A program made the position numbers and the translations under genes. Of a DNA stretch of 64,000 nucleotides, positions 29,071 to 36,251 are shown piece by piece. The stretch is from Bizionia sp. M204 (GTDB taxonomy: Bacteria; Bacteroidota; Bacteroidia; Flavobacteriales; Flavobacteriaceae), in NCBI RefSeq assembly GCF_023205095.1, contig NZ_CP046242.1, forward strand, positions 1,787,001-1,851,000. The letters run 5' to 3'. Numbering within the stretch: position 1 is the first letter of the stretch; the number at the start of each line of letters is the position of its first letter. The notes beneath the pieces were generated by a model that saw only the letters and a program-made list of their open reading frames with translations, had not been told where the DNA came from and ran no database searches.

Positions 29071-29119
29071 AACTCCTAGCGTCGCTTTAGCCACCTCCCT
29101 TTAACTAAAGGGCGGAGCC
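29056..29119 (-). repeat. Dispersed palindromic repeat family A, inverted copy overlapping DUF559 stop
   Basis: On the minus strand this reads GGCTCCGCCCTTTAGTTAAAG and ends GACGGAGGGTTTG, nearly identical to the copy at 4278-4346. It is inverted relative to the copy at 28411-28475. It contains the DUF559 stop codon (TAA near 29068-29070) and the codons before it. The hairpin CTCCCTTTA/TAAAGGGCGGAG could also act in transcription termination, but no U-run follows. Confidence 0.88.
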
Positions 29120-29233
29120 ATTTGAGCTTGTTCTCTAAAACAGATAAGAACTTTAACAAATATCAAAGTTTAAATAACGTAAAAATAAAAGGCAGTTATT
29201 AGCCCGCCTATTCTGAACAAAAAATAACAATCC

Positions 29234-29307
29234 AGGCTCCCCGCTTCTGATGAAGAGGGGAATGAATTTATCGAAGTGCAACGTAGATAAAGAAAGGGGA
29301 GTTTGAA
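29234..29307 (+). repeat. Dispersed palindromic repeat family A, fourth copy
   Basis: It begins GGCTCCCCGCTTCTG, contains the hairpin CCCCGCTTCTGATGAAGAGGGG, and ends GGGGAGTTTGAA. The centre differs from other copies (AAGTGCAACGTAGATAAAG). It lies within the 473-bp gap 29071-29543. The remainder of the gap has a degenerate CCTGCCTGCCG palindrome near 29368 and no gene. Confidence 0.8.
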
Positions 29308-29543
29308 TTTAAGAGGCGACCAAGCGTAAAGAAACAATCCAGTGGACTATTTTAGTAATGGGGCCTGCCTGCCGTTAGGAAGGCGAGTTGGTGTGCAGGC
29401 AAAATAAGTTAACGAAGTTTAGACGAGCCTATCTGCCATGAGTCCGAGCCTTCAAATATACACCCAATAGGTCTGTAACCCGAATAAGTATTATAATTCG
29501 TTTCACACTTTTCTTGTAAAAAATAGGCTATGTTTTTTAAGCC

Positions 29544-30116
29544 TTATTCAGGAATATGAAGCGCTTTACAAACCGCTTTATACGATAATTGATTCCATGC
29601 TGCGGCGCGCTTGGAACCAGATAATGAGGTGCCTCCAGGAATAAGGACATATTTATATTGCGCTTGTATTCCTGCACCAGAACCATTCACGTCATCATCT
29701 GTTAATGCTGTGCCATCCGTACTTTGAATGCTAAAACGAACATTTCCGCCGTCTGAAAAATTAATTGAAATGAATGAGCGGACTGTGTTTAATCTAAAAT
29801 CTTGCTTGGGTAACATATAAGGCGCATTATCCTGATAACGGAAAAAGCCCAAAACAATGCCACCATTTTCCATGAAATCGTCCGTAATGTGCGCATCTTC
29901 TACCAACATGCTTTTAAAAGTAGGCGTATCTATAAAGTTCCAGTCTTGATTCATCCAATCGCTATACATAACATTAACAGTCCCGGGTTCGCCTTGCTCG
30001 CCTTGTTCACCTTGAATGCCTTGTTCGCCTTGTTCGCCATCTTCTACTGTACAAGAAAGAATTGCCATAAAAAAACATAGGTATAATACGTAATTAATAA
30101 ATCGTGTTGCTGCCAT
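29544..30116 (-). CDS. Collagen-like lipoprotein of unknown function
   Basis: A 190-residue predicted lipoprotein. Hydrophobic residues 7-21 end in ILSC, with Cys22 as the lipidation site. Residues 27-45 are six collagen-type triplets (GEQ GEQ GIQ GEQ GEQ GEP) followed by G. The remaining 145 residues form a globular domain with YKYVLIPGGTSL and end in YKAVCKALHIPE. Short Gly-X-Y stalks followed by this domain occur in many Bacteroidetes envelope proteins of unknown role. The triplets have no Cys, so disulfide cross-linking is not expected. It is flanked by repeats and, upstream, by the terminator of the T9SS gene, so it is probably transcribed alone. Confidence 0.85.
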   Translation of the reverse strand: MAATRFINYVLYLCFFMAILSCTVEDGEQGEQGIQGEQGEQGEPGTVNVMYSDWMNQDWNFIDTPTFKSMLVEDAHITDDFMENGGIVLGFFRYQDNAPYMLPKQDFRLNTVRSFISINFSDGGNVRFSIQSTDGTALTDDDVNGSGAGIQAQYKYVLIPGGTSLSGSKRAAAWNQLSYKAVCKALHIPE

Positions 30117-30269
30117 AATGTTGAGTTTCTAATTTTATTTTCTTTTTAGTGAAAATTAGAACCAAAAGGTTAACAATAAAAACGTTCTTTTTTGAATAGT
30201 TTGAACAAATCTGTAGAAAAAGCACCTGCTTTTAACATACCCATGTAAACTGTAGAGTTATTATTTTTT

Positions 30270-30309
30270 CGAAATAAAAAACCCCTTATAATTACCAACT
30301 ATAAGGGGT
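30270..30309 (-). terminator. Rho-independent terminator
   Basis: On the minus strand, ACCCCTTATA pairs with TATAAGGGGT (10-bp stem, 9-base loop; stem arms 30281-30290 and 30300-30309), followed by TTTTTATTTC. It lies 20 bp after the stop codon of the T9SS cargo gene at 30330-31481. Confidence 0.88.
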
Positions 30310-30329
30310 CATGCTTTATAAAATCGATT

Positions 30330-31481
30330 TTATTTTTTGATAATCTTTTTTATTATAGTGTCATCGCCATCTATAATAGTTAAAAAATAAAGTCCTTTTT
30401 TCAGAGCACTAATATCTATAGTCATAGAGCCTTTTTGTCCATCCAAAGACAGCTTCTTTACCGGGGTACTATGCATGTCATGAAGGATAGCCTGGGCGTT
30501 CCGAGTCTTTAACGCATAAGCCAATTCCAATTGATCAATGGCCGGATTGGGGTAAATGGATATGCCCGATGAATCAGCTTGCGTGGTTCTCAATGTGTAA
30601 AATGGGAGTGAAACCTTATTCATACAACTTCTAAAGGTTTTCTGATAACTGTAAAAGTTGCTGTTAAGAACATGCGTAATATAACCGCCACCCATAAGCG
30701 TGCTCTTATAAACCAATTGTATCGTGTAAGTACCATTTGAAAGGCAATTGAAAAACCCAGAAGGATTGGTGTTTGTATTAAGCGAATTAAGCGCATAATC
30801 ATTATTGCTACAACTGCTGCCATTGGGAGCAACTACCCGCAAATAAAGTTTAGATGAATTGGTGTGGGTTCCCGATGCTTTAAAACCAATATAACCGGAG
30901 TTCTGACCTTGTTTGTCTTTTTTACAATAGGCATTCACATCCAAATTTACAGAAGCGGAAGCCTCTTTTTGTACAATAAACCGGTAATAACGGGTTTGGT
31001 AAACCTGTCCACCACAACTGGCTTCTACACGAATGTTTCGCACACCTACAGGAAAATTATGGGCGTTAAGATCTACTTGATTAGGTTCACTACCTAGCAA
31101 ACTCCCGCCAGAATGCGAATTGTAAACCTTAATGGCTTTACTATCGCAAGTGGTACTAGTATTATCATAGGTACAATTAATCACCCCATTTTTGAAACGT
31201 AAATCAGTTTGCAATTGGTTTTGAAAATAGGGTATCGTAAAGGTATATACATTCACGGTATAATTCGGACCACCTGAAGATTCAATAACGGAGGACGTGG
31301 ACAAGCTAATGGCGTTTGTGTTGTAATAATTGAAATGAATCTCTCTAGCAGTGGGGTTATTGGGGTATGGTGTGCAGTTTTGGGCCTGAAGACCACCAGT
31401 AACCATTAAAATGAGAGCCAGATACAAATACCGGCCTTTCATCTGCTGAAGCTTTGATTTTAAAATGTTTAAGTTATTCAT
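30330..31481 (-). CDS. Secreted protein with T9SS type A sorting domain
   Basis: A 383-residue secreted protein. The likely signal peptide is MKGRYLYLALILMVTGGLQAQ; an in-frame Met 14 residues upstream gives the longer form listed, and the Met at 31440-31442 is an equally good start. The middle (about 36-300) is beta-rich with several Cys and no domain I recognise. Residues about 308-383 (ISIYPNPAIDQLEL...IIKKIIKK) form a T9SS type A sorting domain, so the protein should cross the outer membrane through PorU/Sov machinery and be anchored or released. A terminator follows the stop. Confidence 0.88.
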   Translation of the reverse strand: MNNLNILKSKLQQMKGRYLYLALILMVTGGLQAQNCTPYPNNPTAREIHFNYYNTNAISLSTSSVIESSGGPNYTVNVYTFTIPYFQNQLQTDLRFKNGVINCTYDNTSTTCDSKAIKVYNSHSGGSLLGSEPNQVDLNAHNFPVGVRNIRVEASCGGQVYQTRYYRFIVQKEASASVNLDVNAYCKKDKQGQNSGYIGFKASGTHTNSSKLYLRVVAPNGSSCSNNDYALNSLNTNTNPSGFFNCLSNGTYTIQLVYKSTLMGGGYITHVLNSNFYSYQKTFRSCMNKVSLPFYTLRTTQADSSGISIYPNPAIDQLELAYALKTRNAQAILHDMHSTPVKKLSLDGQKGSMTIDISALKKGLYFLTIIDGDDTIIKKIIKK

Positions 31482-31600
31482 AATATAATGTTTTTATAAC
31501 CCCTACTCTGTTAGCTTTTCGGGAACCGCTTTCAGAGGTATATACACAGAGAGATGAATTTGTTACCCCTTAATCCCGTAAATAGATATAAAAAAACCCT

Positions 31601-32210
31601 TGTCATTCAGAGTACAATGTCATTCAGAGCCTCCATTGTCATTCAGAGCGCGCGCAGCAAAGCGTGGAACCTCAAAAATTAACCAAATAACAATCCAGAG
31701 ATACTTCGGTCATACTTCCCTCTGCATGACAACATCAATGTCATTCAGAGCGTGCGCAGCAAAGCGTGGAACCTCAAAAATTAACCAAGTAACAATCCAG
31801 AGATACTTCGGTCATACTTCCCTCTGCATGACAGCATCAATGTCATTCAGAGCGCGCGCAGCAAAGCGTGGAACCTCAAAAATTAACCAAATAACAATCC
31901 AGAGATACTTCGGTCATACTTCCCTCTGCATGACAGCATCAATGTCATTCAGAGCGCGCGCAGCAGAGCGAAGAACCTCAAAATCCAAATTGTCATCAAA
32001 AACGCCCATGTCATTCAGAGCGTGCGCAGCAAAGCGTGGAACCTCAAAAATTAACCAAACAACAATCCAGAGATACTTCGGTCATACTTCCCTCTGCATG
32101 ACAACATCAATGTCATTCAGAGCGCGCGCAGCAGGGCGAAGAACCTCAAAACCCAAATTGTCATTCAGAACGCCCATTGTCATCCATTGCACAGCGAAGA
32201 TTCCAAAAAT
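31601..32210 (+). repeat. Array of repeat family B, upstream of GIY-YIG gene
   Basis: The complete unit is 95 bp with imperfect terminal inverted repeats: TGTCATTCAGAG at the left and CTCTGCATGACA at the right (11 of 12 positions complementary). Complete units lie at 31637-31731, 31739-31833, 31841-31935 and 32009-32103, the first three exactly 102 bp apart. Shortened units that keep only the left half (ending AATCCAAATTGTCAT) are at 31943-32008 and 32111-32158. Fragments occupy both ends. All are in one orientation. This fills the gap 31482-32252 from 31601 on; 31482-31600 shows nothing recognisable. Confidence 0.93.
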
Positions 32211-32252
32211 CCAACAAAGCAATTCTCCACAAAAAACACTATTTTTAAAACA

Positions 32253-32558
32253 ATGAAAACTAAAGGAACACATAATTACTACGTCTACATCCTGACAAAC
32301 AAAATTAAAACGGTTTTATATACGGGTGTAACCAACAATTTAGAAACAAGAATATACCAGCATCGAAACCCGCTGCCATTTTCAAAAGCATTCACAACAA
32401 AATACAAATGCTTCTACCTCGTATATTATGAGCAGTACAACGACAATGAAACAGCCATAAAAAGAGAAAAACAAATTAAAGGATTAAGTAGAACTAAAAA
32501 AGATGGAATGATTACTCTATTTAACCCCACATGGAAGTTTTTAAACAACAATATTTAG
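32253..32558 (+). CDS. GIY-YIG domain endonuclease (YhbQ/UPF0213-like), solitary
   Basis: A 101-residue single-domain GIY-YIG protein. YYVYIL (residues 9-14) and YTGVTNNL (23-30) are the GIY and YIG elements, Arg33 in LETRIYQHR is the conserved arginine, and Glu72 in AIKREKQIKG fits the catalytic Glu. I chose the ATG at 32253 because the 22 residues encoded upstream are repeat-derived. No DNA-binding domain is fused, unlike homing endonucleases or UvrC. The gene is the only non-repeat sequence in a 1.8-kb field of repeat family B (31601-32210 and 32602-33390). The function of such solitary proteins is poorly known; a role in moving or maintaining the repeats is inference. Confidence 0.92.
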   Translation: MKTKGTHNYYVYILTNKIKTVLYTGVTNNLETRIYQHRNPLPFSKAFTTKYKCFYLVYYEQYNDNETAIKREKQIKGLSRTKKDGMITLFNPTWKFLNNNI

Positions 32559-32601
32559 AGAAATGTACCATTCCGTGCACCCGTGCCTTTTAATACTCCG
32601 A

Positions 32602-33390
32602 ATGTCATTCAGAGCCTCCATTGTCATTCAGAGCGCGCGCAGCAGAGCGAAGAACCTCAAAATCCAAATTGTCATCAAAAACGTCCATGTCATTCAGAGC
32701 TCGCGCAGCAGAGCGAAGAACCTCAAAAATTAACCAAACAACAATCCAGAGATACTTCAGTCGTACCTCCTTCTGCATGACAGCATTAATGTCATTCAGA
32801 GCGCGCGCAGCAGAGCGAAGAACCTCAAAATCCAAATTGTCATTAAAAATCCCCGTTGTCATTCAAAGCACAATGTCATTCAGAACTCCCATGTCATTCA
32901 GAGCGCGCGCAGCAGAGCGAAGAACCTCAAAATCCAAATTGTCATCAAAAACGTCCATGTCATTCAGAGCGCGCGGAGCAAAGCGTGGAACCTCAAAACC
33001 CAAATTGTCATCAAAAACGCCCATGTCATTCAGAGCGTGCGCAGCAAAGCGTGGAAACCGAAGGTTCAGCGAAGCTAATCTCAAAAATTAACCAAGTAAC
33101 AATCCAGAGATACTTCGGTCATACTCCCCTCTGCATGACAGCATCAATGTCATTCAGAGCGCGCGCAGCAAAGCGAAGAACCTCAAAATCCAAATTGTCA
33201 TCAAAAACGCCCATGTCATTCAGAGCGCGCGCAGCAAAGCGTGGAAACCGAAGGTTCAGCGAAGCTAATCTCAAAAATTAACCAAGTAACAATCCAGAGA
33301 TACTTCGGTCATACTCCCCTCTGCATGACAACGTCATTATCATTCAGCGCATCACGTCATTCAAAGCAGCGAATCTCAAAGGTCCAGCCC
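32602..33390 (+). repeat. Array of repeat family B, downstream of GIY-YIG gene
   Basis: Same units and orientation as at 31601-32210. A complete 95-bp unit lies at 32688-32782. Two enlarged 117-bp units with an extra internal segment (ACCGAAGGTTCAGCGAAGCTAA) lie at 33024-33140 and 33214-33330, exactly 190 bp apart, each preceded by a left-half unit, so a 190-bp block has been tandemly duplicated. Left-half units start near 32622, 32790, 32891, 32957 and 33148. The array ends in degenerate fragments to about 33390. The 100 bp from there to the epimerase gene show nothing recognisable. Confidence 0.92.
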
Positions 33391-33493
33391 AGCTAACCTC
33401 AAAATCTCTTTCGAATACAATTAGATTTTTAAGAATCCAGAAAATCAGGTTTTAGAATCTAACCCGCAAAAACAAGAAGTCCCTCTTGGAGAT

Positions 33494-34477
33494 TTAGGGG
33501 CTTTTAAACCAATCCCAAGTCACTTTCAACCCATCCCGAACAGAAACCCCAGGCTTATAACCCAACAAACGTTCCGCCTTAGAAATATCGGCTAACGAGT
33601 CACGCACATCACCTTGACGCTCTGGACCATAAATAGGCTTCAAGTCAGACTTAGCCGCCTGCTGTAGGGATTCCCATAAGTAATTAACCGTAATCCGCTC
33701 GCCACAGGCCACATTATAGACCTCATTTTTAGCGGCCTCCGGAGCAAAAAAACCGCGGACATTTGCCTGAACAGCATTGGCAACAAAGGTGAAATCCCGT
33801 GTTTGTTCCCCATCCCCATTAATGGTGGGTGCTGCATCATCTTTAAGGGCTTGCATAAACAACGGAATTACCGCGGCATAAGCCCCATTCGGACTCTGCT
33901 TGGGTCCAAATACGTTAAAATAGCGCAGCCCAATAACATCCGTTCCATAGGTTTTCCCAAAAACATCGGCATACAATTCATTAACATATTTCGTTACCGC
34001 ATAAGGCGATAAAGGTTTTCCAATCCTATCCTCTACTTTAGGAAGCGTGGGACTATCCCCGTAGGTCGAACTAGAAGCTGCGTAAACCATACGTTTAACA
34101 GTAGGCGAATCTTTTAATGCAATCAGCATATTCAAAAATCCAGAGATATTCACGGCATTGGTGGTTGCTGGATCGTTTATAGAACGAGGCACCGAACCCA
34201 AAGCGGCTTGGTGGCTTACATAATCCATATCCACCATGGCTTTTTTACACGTCTCCAAATCCCGAATATCCCCAACCTGCAATTCAAAATTAGGCAAGTC
34301 CATAAACTCGGCTAGATTCTCGCGATACCCATTCGAAAAATCATCCAATACTCGAACGGTTTTAGCTTGGTGTTTTATTAAATACCCCACAATATTACTC
34401 CCTATAAAACCACCACCACCAGTAACTAAAAAATTTAACCCAGATAGATCTTGATTATGAAATGCCTTGTCGTACAT
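33494..34477 (-). CDS. UDP-HexNAc 4-epimerase (WbpP/TviC-like SDR)
   Basis: A 327-residue extended SDR. GGGGFIGS (residues 20-27) binds NAD, AASSSTYGDSPTLPKVE and YAVTKYVNELYADVF give the catalytic Ser/Thr and Tyr-xxx-Lys, and RYFNVFGPKQSPNGAYAAVIP is a signature of the WbpP/Gne group. The expected reaction is C4 epimerisation of UDP-GlcNAc or UDP-GlcNAcA. It is 160 bp downstream of a TviB/WbpO-like dehydrogenase; together they would make UDP-GalNAcA or its 4-epimer for the polysaccharide. The substrate order cannot be decided from sequence. Confidence 0.9.
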   Translation of the reverse strand: MYDKAFHNQDLSGLNFLVTGGGGFIGSNIVGYLIKHQAKTVRVLDDFSNGYRENLAEFMDLPNFELQVGDIRDLETCKKAMVDMDYVSHQAALGSVPRSINDPATTNAVNISGFLNMLIALKDSPTVKRMVYAASSSTYGDSPTLPKVEDRIGKPLSPYAVTKYVNELYADVFGKTYGTDVIGLRYFNVFGPKQSPNGAYAAVIPLFMQALKDDAAPTINGDGEQTRDFTFVANAVQANVRGFFAPEAAKNEVYNVACGERITVNYLWESLQQAAKSDLKPIYGPERQGDVRDSLADISKAERLLGYKPGVSVRDGLKVTWDWFKSP

Positions 34478-34504
34478 ATTATTAAAATTTTATTTTTTTT
34501 ATTG

Positions 34505-34590
34505 GCATTGCGAGGCGTGTCAAAAAAGCAATCCGGCAAATGCCGAACATTCACGAACACCAATATTTTAAATTAATATGGCGTGAGTAA
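34505..34590 (+). repeat. Dispersed repeat family C
   Basis: GGCATTGCGAGGCGTG, then a core AACATTCACGAACACC, about 20 AT-rich bases and GGCGTGAGTAA form an imperfect inverted repeat. The same core occurs at 42461-42570 and in each copy of the tandem repeat at 1-1357 (CATTCACGAATACC...ACGTGAATGAG). It lies in the 160-bp gap between the epimerase and dehydrogenase genes. Confidence 0.75.
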
Positions 34591-34637
34591 CCCTCCTTCA
34601 TTCTGCCAAAATTTACAACGCACAGCGCAACGTCTAA

Positions 34638-35924
34638 CTACAATCGCGCATCCGACTGCGAATCCGGTAATAACGATTTCACATCAAATATAACACCATT
34701 CACTCCTTTCAAAGCCATGACATCAAGCGTTAAAAATTCGTTATGCGAAACGGCTAATACAATCCCGTCATAATTGGTCTGCAAGTCTTGAGCTTCACAA
34801 ATTAAAGGCAATTGATACTCATGATCCACCTCTTCAGCAGAAGCCCAAGGATCAAATACATCCACGTTTACATGGTAGGTTTCAAACTCGCGTATAATAT
34901 CAATTACGCGTGAGTTTCGTATATCCGGGCAATTCTCCTTAAAGGTAATACCTAATACAAGCACACGAGAGCCTTTAATAGTCGCGCCTTTTTTAATCAT
35001 CATTTTAACCGTTTCGGTCGCTACATAACCACCCATACTGTCGTTCATTTTTCGGCCTGCCAATATAATTTCCGGGTTATACCCACTCTCAATAGCCTTT
35101 TGCGCCAAATAATACGGATCTACGCCAATACAATGCCCACCAACCAAACCAGGGGTGAATTTTATAAAGTTCCATTTGGTCCCGGCAGCCTCTAATACCG
35201 CTTTGGTATCAATGTCTAATAAGCGGAAGATTTTTGACAACTCATTCACAAAGGCAATATTAATATCACGCTGAGAGTTTTCAATAACCTTGGCGGCTTC
35301 AGCCACTTTAATCGAAGGGGCTTTATGGGTGCCTGCCGTAATAATCGAGCGGTATAAATCATCAACTACAGTGGCTATTTCGGGCGTAGAACCGGAAGTA
35401 ACTTTCAATATTTTCGTTACCGTATGCTTTTTATCTCCCGGATTAATGCGTTCCGGAGAATAACCGGCATAGAAATCTTCATTAAAGGTCAGTCCAGAAA
35501 CAGAAGCCAAAATAGGCACACAAATATCTTCGGTAACTCCAGGATAAACAGTCGATTCATAAATAACAATATCCCCTTTTTTTAAAACCTTCCCAATGCT
35601 TTCACTCGCCTTAATCAGCGGGGTAAAAACAGGCTTATTTAAGGCGTCTGTAGGTGTTGGAACGGTTATAATATAAACATTGGAATCTGCCAAAGCATCT
35701 ACAGAATCGGTAATATACAAACCCGTTTCTCCCAAAGTATGTGTTAATACAGCTTGGAGCTCCGGTTCTGTAACTTCCAATGTACGATCGGTACCATTTT
35801 GCAATTCCTGCACGCGTTTACTATAAATATCAAAACCCGTTACGGCGTATTTCTTGGCAAACTCAACCGCCAATGGCAAACCCACATAACCCAATCCCAC
35901 AATAGTAATTTGATGTTTCTTCAT
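34638..35924 (-). CDS. tviB: UDP-N-acetylhexosamine 6-dehydrogenase (TviB/WbpO-like)
   Basis: A 428-residue UDP-glucose/GDP-mannose dehydrogenase family enzyme that oxidises C6 of UDP-GlcNAc or UDP-GalNAc to the uronic acid in two NAD-dependent steps. ITIVGLGYVGLPLAVEFAKKY (GLGYVG at 10-15) and the GTDRTLEV segment are typical of the TviB/WbpO branch. The catalytic Cys lies in GGHCIGVDPYYLA near residue 263. The C-terminal substrate-binding domain has SRVLVLGITFKENCPDIRNS. The start is 326 bp downstream of wzc, separated by repeats. It supplies precursor for the polysaccharide with the adjacent 4-epimerase. Confidence 0.92.
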   Translation of the reverse strand: MKKHQITIVGLGYVGLPLAVEFAKKYAVTGFDIYSKRVQELQNGTDRTLEVTEPELQAVLTHTLGETGLYITDSVDALADSNVYIITVPTPTDALNKPVFTPLIKASESIGKVLKKGDIVIYESTVYPGVTEDICVPILASVSGLTFNEDFYAGYSPERINPGDKKHTVTKILKVTSGSTPEIATVVDDLYRSIITAGTHKAPSIKVAEAAKVIENSQRDINIAFVNELSKIFRLLDIDTKAVLEAAGTKWNFIKFTPGLVGGHCIGVDPYYLAQKAIESGYNPEIILAGRKMNDSMGGYVATETVKMMIKKGATIKGSRVLVLGITFKENCPDIRNSRVIDIIREFETYHVNVDVFDPWASAEEVDHEYQLPLICEAQDLQTNYDGIVLAVSHNEFLTLDVMALKGVNGVIFDVKSLLPDSQSDARL

Positions 35925-35959
35925 TGATTTATTCTTTAATTAACTCTGTAACGCTTCTC

Positions 35960-36247
35960 CTAATCAAACTTTTGCAACTCTGCCTCTTTGTAACGCTGAA
36001 ACTCTGAAACTCTGCTGCTCTTCATCTCTGAAACCCTGCTACTCTGAAACTCTGCAACTTTGTAGCTCTCACCTCACACCTCTCACCTCACATCTCCCAC
36101 CTCACACCTCACATCTCCCACCTCACACCTCACATCTCTCACCTCTAACCACTCACCTCACATCTCACCTCACACCTCTCACCTCCAACCACTCACCTCA
36201 CATCTCTCACCTCCAACCACTCACCTCACATCTCTCTCACCGCTCAC
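35960..36247. repeat. Heptad repeat tract with adjoining AACTCTG-word tract
   Basis: The 327-bp gap between wzc and the dehydrogenase gene contains two related simple tracts. At 35960-36060 words such as AACTCTG recur with about 8-bp spacing. At 36062-36247 7-bp words CACCTCA, CACCTCT, CATCTCC and AACCACT recur, including the longer periodic motif CACCTCACATCTCTCACCTC near the right end. The heptads start 4 bp after the wzc stop codon. No promoter or gene was recognised. Confidence 0.92.
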
Positions 36248-36251
36248 CGCA

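Noticed and set aside
31600..33281. Long open frames through repeat array B, including ORFs of 123-218 residues on the plus strand with SFRARAAKRGTSK-like repeats
   Set aside because: Several frames on both strands stay open only because the repeat lacks stops in them; the peptides are the translated repeat, with no start context or domain.
31601..33390. Possible CRISPR array
   Set aside because: The repeated units are palindromic and long, the sequences between them are the same short linkers rather than unique spacers, and no cas gene is near.
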